NCBI RefSeq assembly: GCF_030063355.1
Contig: NZ_JASISZ010000032.1
Coordinates: 1 to 64,000 of the forward strand
Length of the DNA stretch: 64,000 nucleotides
Reading direction: 5' to 3'
Origin: Streptomyces sp. PH10-H1
GTDB taxonomy: Bacteria; Actinomycetota; Actinomycetes; Streptomycetales; Streptomycetaceae
Of this stretch, positions 32,479-40,282 are shown piece by piece; position 1 is the first letter of the stretch; every line of letters starts with the position of its first letter. Under the pieces are notes generated by a model, which made no database searches, was not told the origin of the DNA, and worked only from the letters and a program-made list of their open reading frames with translations. The position numbers and the translations under genes are program-made.

Positions 32479-33719
32479 ACCCCTCTCCCTACCCCGCCCC
32501 CGCCGAGACCTTCTCTCTTTCCGCGCCGGTGCGGCTGTGGGAGGACGGCTTCGCCGTCGACCCGCACCGCTACTACGCGACGCTGAAGGCCCAGGGCCCG
32601 ATCGGCTGGGCGGAACTCGCCCCCGGCGTGCCCGCGTACGTCGTCACCGACCGCCGCGCCGCACTGGAGGTGCTGCACGACCCCGGCACCTGGTCGCACG
32701 ACCCCAGGCCCTGGGAGGCCACGGTCGCCGAGGACTCGCCGATCCTCGGCATGATGCGGTGGCGGCCCAACACCCTCTTCTCCGACGGTGACGCCCACAT
32801 CCGCTACCGCCGCACCCTGATCGACGCCTTCGACCTGGTGGAGCCGCACGACCTGCGGGAGCGGGTGCACCACGCGGTGGACGTCCTGGTGGACCAGTTC
32901 GGCCCCACCGGGAGTGCGGACCTCGTCGCCGACTTCGCCCGCCCGCTGATGTCGCTGATCTTCAACAACCTCTTCGGGCTGCCCGACAGCGAGAGCGGCC
33001 GCCTCGAAGCCGCCCTGGGCAAGATGATGGAGGGCGGCGCCCAGTCCGCCGAGGGCGAGGCCGAGTACGGCAGTTACGTCATGGGACTCGTCGGCGCCAA
33101 GAGCGCCCAGCGCGGCGAGGACCTGACCAGCTGGCTGCTGGACCACCCGCTGGCGCTCACGCCCGAGGAAGTCGCCTGGCAGGTGTTCCTCACCCTGGGC
33201 GCGGGCCATGAGCCCAGCGCGAACCTGGTCTCCAACGCGCTGTCGCGCATCCTCGGCAACCCCGACTACTACTCCACCCTCACCAGCGGCTCGCGCCCCG
33301 TCATGGACGCCGTCGTCGAGGTGCTGCGGTACGAGACCCCGCTGGCGAACTACGGCATCCTCTACGCCCGCGAGTCACTGAGTTTCCACGGCGTCTGGGT
33401 CCAGGCCGCCGTCCCCGTCGTGGTCTCCTACGGCGCTCTCGCGCTCTTCGCCGAGCAGGACTTCGCCGGAGCCCACCACCCCCGCGACGCCTCCCATCTG
33501 TCGTGGTCGGCCGGAGAGCACGCCTGCCCGGTCAAACAGCACGCCCTGCTGATCGCCACCGAGGCCATCGAGCGGCTCACCCAGTGGCTCCCCGACCTGG
33601 CGACGACCGTCCCCCGTGAGCGCCTCACCTGGCGTCCAGGACCCTTCCACCGCTCCTTGAAGGCGCTGCCCGTCCGCTTCACTCCCCGCACTCCCGACCA
33701 GCCAGGAGACCGAGCATGA
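32475..33719 (+). CDS. rarE: Conservon cytochrome P450 with non-canonical haem loop (CvnE/RarE)
   Basis: A 414-residue P450-like protein. The K-helix ExxR is present (VVEVLRYE). The haem loop reads LSWSAGEHACPVKQ: the cysteine ligand and its His are there, but the usual Phe and the Gly after Cys are replaced (W and V). In the I-helix the acid/alcohol pair is broken, GAGHEPS instead of AGxET. Catalysis may therefore differ or be lost, and the protein could have a sensing or structural role. It starts at a GTG overlapping the rarD TGA and ends overlapping the next P450 gene. The N-terminal region VRLWEDGFAVDPHRYY is typical of conservon P450s. Confidence 0.9.
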   Translation: MNPSPYPAPAETFSLSAPVRLWEDGFAVDPHRYYATLKAQGPIGWAELAPGVPAYVVTDRRAALEVLHDPGTWSHDPRPWEATVAEDSPILGMMRWRPNTLFSDGDAHIRYRRTLIDAFDLVEPHDLRERVHHAVDVLVDQFGPTGSADLVADFARPLMSLIFNNLFGLPDSESGRLEAALGKMMEGGAQSAEGEAEYGSYVMGLVGAKSAQRGEDLTSWLLDHPLALTPEEVAWQVFLTLGAGHEPSANLVSNALSRILGNPDYYSTLTSGSRPVMDAVVEVLRYETPLANYGILYARESLSFHGVWVQAAVPVVVSYGALALFAEQDFAGAHHPRDASHLSWSAGEHACPVKQHALLIATEAIERLTQWLPDLATTVPRERLTWRPGPFHRSLKALPVRFTPRTPDQPGDRA

Positions 33720-34954
33720 CCGTGCCCACCCGCGTGGCCCTCGACCCGTTCGGCGCCGACATCCCCGCCGAGAGCGCCAGGCTGCGCGCCCTCGGCGCGG
33801 TGGTGCCCGTCGAGCTGCCGGGGTCCATCCCCGCCTGGGCGCCCACCGGTTACGACACCCTCAAGGCCCTGATCCTGGACCCCCGGGTCAGCAAGGACCC
33901 GCGCCGGCACTGGTCGCTCTTTCCGGAGATCGGCGAACACCCCGCCTGGGGCTGGATCCTGGGCTGGGTCGGCGTGATCAACATGCTGTCCACCTACGGC
34001 CCCGACCACAGCCGGCTGCGCAAGCTCGTCGCCCCCAGCTTCACCCACCGGCGCACCGAGGCGATGCGGACCCGGGTGGAGCAGATCACCTCCGAACTTC
34101 TCGACACACTCGACAAGTCCGCCGCCTCGGCGCCCGGCGAACCGGTCGATGTACGGGCCGGATACGCCCATCCGCTGCCCATGCGGCTGATCTGCGAGCT
34201 GTTCGGCGTCCCCGACGGCCTGCGCGAGGACACCAGACGGCTGATCGCGGCCATCATGGACACCTCCGACCCCAGCCCGGAGCACGGCGCCTTCGTCCAG
34301 GAACAGATCGGCACCGTGCTGGGCGCCCTCATCGCCCACAAGAGCGAGCACCCCGGCGACGACATGACCACCGAACTCATCAAGGTGCGCGACGAGGACG
34401 GCGACCGGCTCAGCGACGAGGAGCTGCTCTACACCCTGCTCCTCGTCATCGGCGCCGGCTTCGAGACCACCGTCAACCTCATCGGCAACGCCGTCGTCGC
34501 TCTCCTGCAGCACCCGGACCAGCTCGCCGCCGTCCGCTCCGGCGAGATCAGCTGGGATGGCGTCATCGATGAGGTGCTCCGTGTCGCGCCCTCCATCGCC
34601 ACCCTCCCGCTGCGTTTCGCCGTCAGCGACATCACCATCGGGGGTGTGACCATCCCCGCGGGCGACGCCATCGTCGCCACCTACGCCGCCGCGGGCCAGG
34701 ACCCGGCCCACTACGGCGACGGCGCGGCGGCGTTCGACGCCGCCCGGGGCTCCGACGACCACCTCGCCTTCGGCATCGGCGTCCACCGCTGCATCGGCGC
34801 CCCGCTCGCCCGCATGGAGGCCCTCACCGCGCTCCCCGCCCTCTTCGAGCGCTTCCCGGATCTCCAACTGGCCGCCACCGCAGAGGAATTGCGGCAGGTC
34901 CCGTCGTTCATCGCCTACGGCTGGCAGGAGATCCCGATCCGCCTCCACGGGTGA
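33716..34954 (+). CDS. Second conservon cytochrome P450, canonical
   Basis: A 412-residue class I bacterial P450 with every hallmark: I-helix GAGFETTVN, K-helix IDEVLRV, and haem loop AFGIGVHRCIGAPLARME. It looks catalytically competent, needing ferredoxin and reductase from elsewhere. It overlaps the preceding P450 gene by ATGA and ends the six-gene operon; 200 bp then separate it from the next gene. The paired degenerate and canonical P450s suggest a division of labour. The substrate is unknown; gene order supports a link to the developmental conservon. Confidence 0.95.
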   Translation: MTVPTRVALDPFGADIPAESARLRALGAVVPVELPGSIPAWAPTGYDTLKALILDPRVSKDPRRHWSLFPEIGEHPAWGWILGWVGVINMLSTYGPDHSRLRKLVAPSFTHRRTEAMRTRVEQITSELLDTLDKSAASAPGEPVDVRAGYAHPLPMRLICELFGVPDGLREDTRRLIAAIMDTSDPSPEHGAFVQEQIGTVLGALIAHKSEHPGDDMTTELIKVRDEDGDRLSDEELLYTLLLVIGAGFETTVNLIGNAVVALLQHPDQLAAVRSGEISWDGVIDEVLRVAPSIATLPLRFAVSDITIGGVTIPAGDAIVATYAAAGQDPAHYGDGAAAFDAARGSDDHLAFGIGVHRCIGAPLARMEALTALPALFERFPDLQLAATAEELRQVPSFIAYGWQEIPIRLHG

Positions 34955-35103
34955 CGGCCGGTTTCCGCGCGTACCGTTCCCGGGCCTGCCCGCTCCGGGC
35001 GCTGCTTCCCTGGGAGTATGGGGAGGCCGGACGGGATGCCGCGGGCGGAGTACGTCCGGTACCTCCTCATGCCGGATGCGGTGAGGGGGTCCGGCGGCGA
35101 GAG

Positions 35104-35134
35104 TGGTTCATGAGACGGACCGCATCATGAACCA
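35104..35134. promoter_or_regulatory. Inverted repeat operator candidate upstream of alpha/beta hydrolase
   Basis: Perfect 10-bp arms TGGTTCATGA and TCATGAACCA separated by 11 bp, ending 21 bp before the annotated hydrolase start. The arms contain TCATGA, itself a palindrome. The arrangement suits a dimeric repressor, but no regulator gene is adjacent. Confidence 0.6.
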
Positions 35135-35155
35135 TCGACGACCGGGACACGCGCC

Positions 35156-36259
35156 TTGGATCACGCATTCACGAACGAGGAGACGGACGCGGACACCGGC
35201 ACGGGGGTGACCGCCACGGAGGTGACCGCCACGGAGGTGACCGGCGCCGGCGCGGCGGCGGGGCCGCCACCCGGTCGTCCCCCGGCCCGGCGGCGCTCCC
35301 GCCTGCGGCGGTGGACCCGGCGTACCGCCCTGGCCTGCGCCGCACTGCTGGTCGCGGTGACCGCCGCGTCGTTCGCGTACAACGGGTTCACGGACGGCCG
35401 GGCCGCGCCGCCTCCGGGACTCAGCTATGTCGAGGCGGCCGGCATTCACACCCGCTACCAGACGTGGGGAACGACGGGGTCGCCGGTCGTCCTCGTGCAC
35501 GGCGCCTTCGAATCGGCCGGCACCTGGTCGCGGCTGGCCCCGCTGCTCGCCCGGAACCACCGGGTGTACGCCCTCGACCTCACCGGCTCGGGGTACAGCG
35601 AGCGGCGCGGCCCGTACACGGTCGACCACTTCACGCGGCAGTTGCTGGGCTTCCTCGACGCCATGCGGCTGGGCGGGCCCGGCGACCGCCCCCTGCTGGT
35701 GGGCCACTCCAGCGGCGCCGCGATGGCCGCCGAGGCCGCTCTGCGCGCGCCCGGCCGCGTCGGCGGGGTGCTGCTCCTGGACGGTGACGCCCTTGACACG
35801 GGTGCGGGCCCGCCGCCCGCGTTCCGGTACGTACTGGTCGATCCGTACCGCACCAGCCTGCTGCGGCTCGGGCTCGGCTCCGACTGGCTGATCCGCAAGG
35901 TCTACAGCTCCCAGTGCGGGCCCGGTTGCCCACCCCTGGACGGCGCGGGCCTGGACGAATGGCGGCGGCCGCTCCAAGTGCCGGGCGCAGAGGGTGCCTT
36001 GTGGAGCATGCTGGGCGAGGGCGTACCCGGCATGTCCGCCGACCGGCTGGCGCGGCTGCGGGGGGTGGACATCCCCAAGGCCGTCGTGTTCGGCGCGGGC
36101 GACGACGTGTTCAGCCGGCAGACACCGGCGGAGACCGCAGAACGGATCGGCGCCCCGGCCCCGGTCCTCATTCCCGGGGCCCGCCACCTGTCGATGATCT
36201 CCAGCCCGGACGCGGTCGCCACCGCGGTGGAAGCGCTCGCGGGCCGGACCGCGCGTTGA
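35156..36259 (+). CDS. Membrane-anchored alpha/beta hydrolase
   Basis: A 367-residue protein. A variable Thr/Glu-rich start (GVTATEVTATEVTG, from a 15-bp DNA repeat) is followed by a basic stretch and one membrane helix (TALACAALLVAVTAASFAY, about 59-77). The rest is an extracellular alpha/beta hydrolase: oxyanion loop VLVHGAFES, nucleophile elbow VGHSSGAAM, Asp in GAGDDVF and His in PGARHLSM. It should hydrolyse an ester or amide outside the membrane. The start is uncertain: TTG 35156 gives the full frame, while GTG 35206 or GTG 35221 are alternatives. It stands alone behind an inverted repeat. Confidence 0.85.
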   Translation: MDHAFTNEETDADTGTGVTATEVTATEVTGAGAAAGPPPGRPPARRRSRLRRWTRRTALACAALLVAVTAASFAYNGFTDGRAAPPPGLSYVEAAGIHTRYQTWGTTGSPVVLVHGAFESAGTWSRLAPLLARNHRVYALDLTGSGYSERRGPYTVDHFTRQLLGFLDAMRLGGPGDRPLLVGHSSGAAMAAEAALRAPGRVGGVLLLDGDALDTGAGPPPAFRYVLVDPYRTSLLRLGLGSDWLIRKVYSSQCGPGCPPLDGAGLDEWRRPLQVPGAEGALWSMLGEGVPGMSADRLARLRGVDIPKAVVFGAGDDVFSRQTPAETAERIGAPAPVLIPGARHLSMISSPDAVATAVEALAGRTAR

Positions 36260-36376
36260 CCCCTGCGGGGACTCGTGGGGAAGGTGTGCGCCGGCCAGCG
36301 GCAGCGTGCCGTCGCCCTGGTCGGTACCGGCGGAACCCGTACGCTGCAGGCACAGGCCGACCGAGGGAGAGATCGC

Positions 36377-37093
36377 ATGGAACTGGCGGCACAGGTTCGG
36401 TACGCCGTCACCGACCGGCACGGCGGGGTGAGCAGGGCCCCGTACGACAGCCGGAACCTCGGCGCGGCCACGGGCGACGACCCGGCCGCCGTCCGCCGTA
36501 ACCGCGAGCTGACCGCGTACGAGCTGGAACTGGACGCGTCACGTGTCGTCCTGATGCGGCAGGTGCACAGCGCGACGGTGGCCGATGTGACCGCGCCGTT
36601 CGGCCCGGACGCTCCGCCGGTCGACGGCATCGTGACCTCGGAGACGGGTCTGGCCCTGGGCGTCCTGGCCGCCGACTGCGCGCCGGTGCTCCTCGCGGAC
36701 CCGGTGGCGCGGATCATCGGCGCCGTCCATTCCGGGCGGGTGGGGACGGCGGCAGGTGTCGTGCCCGCCGCGGTCGACGCCATGCGCGCCAAAGGTGCCG
36801 ACCCGGCCCGGATGGTCGCGTTCATCGGACCGACCGCCTGCGGCGACTGCTACGAGGTTCCCGACGCCATGCGCGAGGAGGTCTGCGCCACGGTGCCCGA
36901 AGCCTGGGCCACCACCAGCCGGGGCACCGCCGGGCTGGATGTACGGGCGGGTATCGCGGGGCAGTTGACCCGTGCGGGGGTGGCCCAGGTACGGCACGAC
37001 CAGCGCTGCACCCTCGAGTCGAAGGAACTGTTCTCGTACCGGCGCGAGCAGCGCACCGGGCGCTTCGCCGCCTTCGTGTGGCTGACGCGCTGA
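36377..37093 (+). CDS. PgeF/YfiH-family protein (peptidoglycan editing factor, laccase domain)
   Basis: A 238-residue protein of the Cu-oxidase_4/YlmD family. The metal-site residues appear as His in MRQVHSATV, Cys in AADCAPVLLAD and His in GAVHSGRVGTAAG. The family usually has HAGWRG at the last site; here it is HSGRVG, losing the Trp and shifting the Arg. C-terminal DQRCTLESKELFSYRRE is typical. Members act as purine nucleoside phosphorylases or remove L-Ser wrongly placed in peptidoglycan. This copy is away from ftsZ, where the main Streptomyces copy usually lies, so it is probably a paralogue. The RBS is GAGGGAGAG. Confidence 0.85.
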   Translation: MELAAQVRYAVTDRHGGVSRAPYDSRNLGAATGDDPAAVRRNRELTAYELELDASRVVLMRQVHSATVADVTAPFGPDAPPVDGIVTSETGLALGVLAADCAPVLLADPVARIIGAVHSGRVGTAAGVVPAAVDAMRAKGADPARMVAFIGPTACGDCYEVPDAMREEVCATVPEAWATTSRGTAGLDVRAGIAGQLTRAGVAQVRHDQRCTLESKELFSYRREQRTGRFAAFVWLTR

Positions 37094-37115
37094 CTCCCTG
37101 AGCGCTCCGGGGACC

Positions 37116-37148
37116 GCGGGCCGGCGCCTCCTCCGGCGGCCGGCCCGC
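37116..37148 (+). terminator. Terminator after the PgeF-like gene
   Basis: Perfect 10-bp GC arms (GCGGGCCGGC and complement) with a 13-nt loop, 23 bp after the PgeF-like stop. Confidence 0.75.
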
Positions 37149-37163
37149 CTCTGGGGTCCGCGC

Positions 37164-37355
37164 TCAGCCGGCGGGCGTCCAGTGCGGGTCCCGGCCCAGG
37201 AAGCGCAGCAGCGTCGCGGCGTGGCCGGTGTCCGGTCCTCGCCGGCCTCCAGCGCCGGGGCGGAGGCATGGAAGGAGTCGCGCAGCCGGTCCGCGATCCG
37301 GTCGGGCCGCGGACACGGTGGCGAGGACCTCTTCGAGCGGGCCGAGGGGCGCCCC
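37164..37355 (-). pseudogene. Frameshifted 3' remnant, resembles TIGR03086/maleylpyruvate-isomerase-type C-terminus
   Basis: The minus strand here reads, in two frames, EEVLATVSAARPDRIADRLR ... SFHASAPALEAGE and then DTGHAATLLRFLGRDPHWTPAG-stop. The ending LLRFLGRDPxW-TP is like the C-terminus I recall from mycothiol-linked TIGR03086/DinB-like proteins. The frame changes near 37235, and the 5' part is missing: the iron box and siderophore-interacting gene promoter follow directly. It is probably a decayed gene. Evidence is modest. Confidence 0.4.
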
Positions 37356-37359
37356 GCCG

Positions 37360-37378
37360 ATCGGTTAGGCTTACCTAA
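37360..37378. promoter_or_regulatory. Iron box (DmdR1/IdeR operator)
   Basis: A 19-bp site whose core reads TTAGGCTTACCTAA. It matches the actinobacterial iron-box consensus TTAGGTTAGGCTAACCTAA over most of its length. It lies 38 bp before the GTG of the siderophore-interacting protein gene, in a position to overlap its promoter. Fe2+-loaded DmdR1 would repress here, so expression should rise under iron starvation. Confidence 0.88.
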
Positions 37379-37416
37379 GTTGTAGATGAGGTACCCAGGC
37401 GACGAGAGAGTGGGAA

Positions 37417-38277
37417 GTGTCCATGGCGGACCGTCCGGCGCGCAGGACCCCGAAGCTCAACCGGGCGCGCGTACTGCGCACCGAACGCATCACCCCGCAC
37501 ATGATCCGCGTGGTGCTCGGCGGCGAGCAGCTAGCTGGTTTCGGCGCGGGCGAGCACACCGATCACTACATCAAGCTGCAGTTCCCGGTGGACGGGGTCG
37601 CGTACCCCGAGCCCATGGACCTGGAAGCGGTGCGCCGGGACTTTCCCCGTGACCAGTGGCCGCGTACCCGCACCTACACCGTGCGCAGCTGGGATCCGCG
37701 GGCGCTGGAGCTGGCCGTCGACTTCGTGCACCACGGCGACGAGGGCGTCGCCGGTCCCTGGGCGGCCCGCGTGCAGCCCGGCGAGGAGGTGCTGTTCGCC
37801 GGCCCCGGCGGGGGCTACGCACCCGGCGAGGAAGCCGACTGGCATCTGCTCGCCGGTGACGAGAGCGCGCTGCCGGCTATCGCCGCATCCCTGGAGCGAC
37901 TCCCCGAGGGGGCGCTCGCGAAGGCGTTCATCGAGGTGACGGGCCCGGCGGAGGAGCAGGAGATCATCGCCTCCGGGAAGGCCGACATCGTCTGGCTGCA
38001 CCGCGGCGACCGGCCGATCGGAGCGGCGCTCGTCGAGGCCGTACAGGGTCTGGAGTTCCCGCCGGGCACCGCGCAGGCCTTTGTGCACGGCGAGGCGACC
38101 TTCGTGAAGGAACTGCGGCGCCATCTGCGGATCGACCGCGGTCTGGAGCGCGAGCAGCTGTCCATCTCGGGCTACTGGCGGCGCGGCGCCGACGAGGACG
38201 GCTGGCAGGCCTCGAAGCGCGAGTGGAACCAGCAGGTCGAGCAGGAGCAGGAGGCGGCCCCGGCGGCCGCCTCCTGA
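37417..38277 (+). CDS. Siderophore-interacting protein (FAD-dependent ferric-siderophore reductase)
   Basis: A 286-residue cytosolic flavoprotein: FAD-binding domain with RTYTVRSWD near residue 85, a NAD(P)H-binding SIP domain (WHLLAGDESALPAIAASLERL) and the C-terminal signature AFVHGEATFVKELRRHL ... SGYWRRGADEDGW. It releases iron from imported siderophores by reduction. The GTG at 37417 (VSMADRP) or the ATG two codons later are both possible; GGGAAG suits the latter. The iron box just upstream gives iron control through DmdR1. The C-terminal tail is Gln/Glu/Ala-rich. Confidence 0.95.
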   Translation: MSMADRPARRTPKLNRARVLRTERITPHMIRVVLGGEQLAGFGAGEHTDHYIKLQFPVDGVAYPEPMDLEAVRRDFPRDQWPRTRTYTVRSWDPRALELAVDFVHHGDEGVAGPWAARVQPGEEVLFAGPGGGYAPGEEADWHLLAGDESALPAIAASLERLPEGALAKAFIEVTGPAEEQEIIASGKADIVWLHRGDRPIGAALVEAVQGLEFPPGTAQAFVHGEATFVKELRRHLRIDRGLEREQLSISGYWRRGADEDGWQASKREWNQQVEQEQEAAPAAAS

Positions 38278-38355
38278 CCCGGCGCCTCCTGACCCGGTGA
38301 CTTCGGCCCTGGGCTCTGGGTCCTGGGGTCTGCGGTCTGAGGTCTTCTTCCCGGT

Positions 38356-39390
38356 TCAGTGCTCCAGCAGGCCGGAACGGCAGCCGGGCGGCGCCGTGAG
38401 CGGATCGCACCGCGCTATCCGGCCGCCCGGCAGCTCGGCGGTGTAGTCACTGCCGTAACGGGCGGCGAGGCCGGTGACCGGGAAGTCGGTGCTGATCATC
38501 TGGGCGCCCGAGTCGAGCGCGGCCCGCAGCCGTGCGGTGTCACCGGCTGCCGCCTGGGCGAACGGCTCGTCGGCGCGGGTACGGACGTAGTAGCCCCGCC
38601 GGACGAAGTCCTGGATGGTGGCGGTGTTGGTGCCTGTCGGGTCGTTCCACTCGACGAACGCCGCGTCGGCGCGCCCGGGGCGGGAGTTGGTGAACAGCAC
38701 CCGGCCCTGGAGGCTGTCGCGGCCACCCGCCCGGTAGGCGTCCTGGATCATCTGGTCCTGATTGTCCATCAGGAACATGACCTGGCCGCGGGTGGCACCG
38801 ACTCCGGGCCAGCCGTACGCCAGGACCGACGCTTCCAGGGTGCGGCCGGGCCGCCGCAGGTCGTCAGGCGTGATGGTCGCGTCATCGGGGAGGACGGCAC
38901 GGATCTCGGCGTCGAGCGCGTCCAGCATCGCGGTGGTCCACGGGGGGCTCTTCGGGCCGCCCCTGGCCTCCATTGCCGGGTCGGTCCTCTTGAGTTCGAG
39001 CAGGATCGGCAGCGCCACGTGGCCGGGGTGGGCGTCGGACCACTGCTTGACCTGGCGCAGGCAGATGGTGAGCGAGACGCAGCTGGTGCCGTAGTCGTGG
39101 TCGGCCCAGTGCAGCACCTTGAAACCGGGTGCGGCGTAGGCGGGGTCAGTGAGCGGCCCGAGCCCGGCGTCACCGCGGACCAGCGGCTTGCCGTACAGCC
39201 CGCCCGCCGGATCGGGGAACAGATCGAGTTCGATCCCCCGGACATGCTCCGTCCCGAACTGCGCGGGCAGCGAGGCGTGGCTGTACTCCAGGTTCCAGAA
39301 GTTGGGGTCGGAGGTGCGCTGGGCCTCCGACCATCCCAGGATGACGTGGCCGCTTCGTGCCCGGCAGATGGCACCCAGGCGACGGCATGC
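38356..39390 (-). pseudogene. Ca2+-dependent PI-phospholipase C-like gene, 5'-truncated
   Basis: The frame encodes most of a PI-PLC (PI-PLC1-like) barrel: LEYSHASLPAQFGTEHVRGI, ELDLFPDPAGG, LPILLELKRTDPAM, and GAQMISTDFPVTGLAARYGSDY near the end. Family members begin with a signal peptide and a GSHNSYH segment carrying the first catalytic His. Both are absent. Upstream of EYSHASL the frame reads RRLGAICRARSGHVILGWSE and runs into the terminator hairpin of the ABC operon at 39391-39427. No ATG, GTG or TTG is available in frame before the conserved part. It is most likely an inactive 5'-deleted gene. Confidence 0.75.
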
Positions 39391-39427
39391 GACGGCCGGA
39401 ACCCGTACGTTCCGGGTTCCGGCCGTC
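39391..39427 (-). terminator. Terminator after the DrrAB-like operon
   Basis: Perfect 15-bp arms (GACGGCCGGAACCCG and complement) around a 7-nt loop, 76 bp after the permease stop codon. It also marks the breakpoint where the phospholipase gene loses its 5' end. Confidence 0.87.
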
Positions 39428-39480
39428 CTGCGGTCCCGCGGTCCCGCGGTCCTGCGGTCCTGCGGTCCTGCGGTCCTGCG
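39425..39480. repeat. 8-bp tandem repeat, seven copies
   Basis: Seven GTCCTGCG units (two read GTCCCGCG) run without interruption between the DrrAB terminator and the permease stop. The array touches the terminator's outer arm. Its 8-bp unit makes it a likely variable-number locus. Confidence 0.92.
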
Positions 39481-39502
39481 GCAGTTGTTCGCCCGGCCGG
39501 TC

Positions 39503-40282
39503 TCAGACCGATCGCTGGTACGCGCGGAAGGTCCGGGTGGACAGCCACACCGCGCCCGCCGCCAGTGCGAGCAGCGCGCCGCCGCGGCTGAACACCGCAC
39601 CCCAGTCCGGGTCGGTGGCCATGGCCGAACGGCCTGCCACCAGCGCCCAGTTGACCGGGTTGAAGTCCGCGATGTGCCGCATCCAGGACGGCATCAGCGT
39701 GACGGCCATGAAGGCCGAGGACAGGAAGGTCAGCGGCAGCAGCAGGAAGGTGTTGATGCCGATGATGCTTTCGCGCTGCCGCACCAGCATGCCGAGCGCG
39801 TTGGAGAACGCGCCGAACACCGTACCGAGCAGGATCGACGCGAAGGCCAGGATCAGCAGACCGGTGATGCCGCCCGGGTAGTCGGCGCCGCCCAGTTTGC
39901 CGAGCAGCACGATGACCACGGACTGCAGTGCGGTGCTGATGCCCTGCTGCACCACATTGGCGTTCATCAGCGCCGCCCGGCTGACCGGAGTGACCAGGAA
40001 GCGGTTCAGGGTGCCGCGTTCGATCTCCTCAAGGGTGCCCATGCCCGCCCACATGCTGGAGGACAGGGCGCTCATCACGACCACGCCCGGCACCAGGTAG
40101 TCCAGATAGGAGGTGGTGCCGAAGCCGCCGAGCTCGACGACCTTGCGGAACAGGGAGCCGAAGAGGAACAGCCAGATGACCGGCTGGATGAGGGTGATCA
40201 CGAGGAAGGCGGGCTGCCGCAGGATCGCGGTGAGCTGCCGCTGCGTCATGTACCAGGTGTGGGTAAAGGTCGTGGTGCTCAT
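39503..40282 (-). CDS. ABC-2 type exporter permease (DrrB-like)
   Basis: A 259-residue permease with six membrane segments. The N-terminal amphipathic part (TWYMTQRQLTAILRQPAFL) is followed by VITLIQPVIWLFLFG and the ABC-2 signature around GMGTLEEIERGTLNRFLVTPVSR; the C-terminal half holds GMLVRQRESIIGINTFLLLP. It is expected to pair as a dimer with the ATPase encoded upstream to export a hydrophobic drug or antibiotic. The ATG overlaps the ATPase stop (ATGA). The substrate is unknown. Confidence 0.93.
   Translation of the reverse strand: MSTTTFTHTWYMTQRQLTAILRQPAFLVITLIQPVIWLFLFGSLFRKVVELGGFGTTSYLDYLVPGVVVMSALSSSMWAGMGTLEEIERGTLNRFLVTPVSRAALMNANVVQQGISTALQSVVIVLLGKLGGADYPGGITGLLILAFASILLGTVFGAFSNALGMLVRQRESIIGINTFLLLPLTFLSSAFMAVTLMPSWMRHIADFNPVNWALVAGRSAMATDPDWGAVFSRGGALLALAAGAVWLSTRTFRAYQRSV

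Noticed and set aside
39425-39480. Possible origin or iteron cluster
   Set aside because: The 8-bp units match no DnaA or iteron pattern and no replication gene adjoins; simple slippage explains them.
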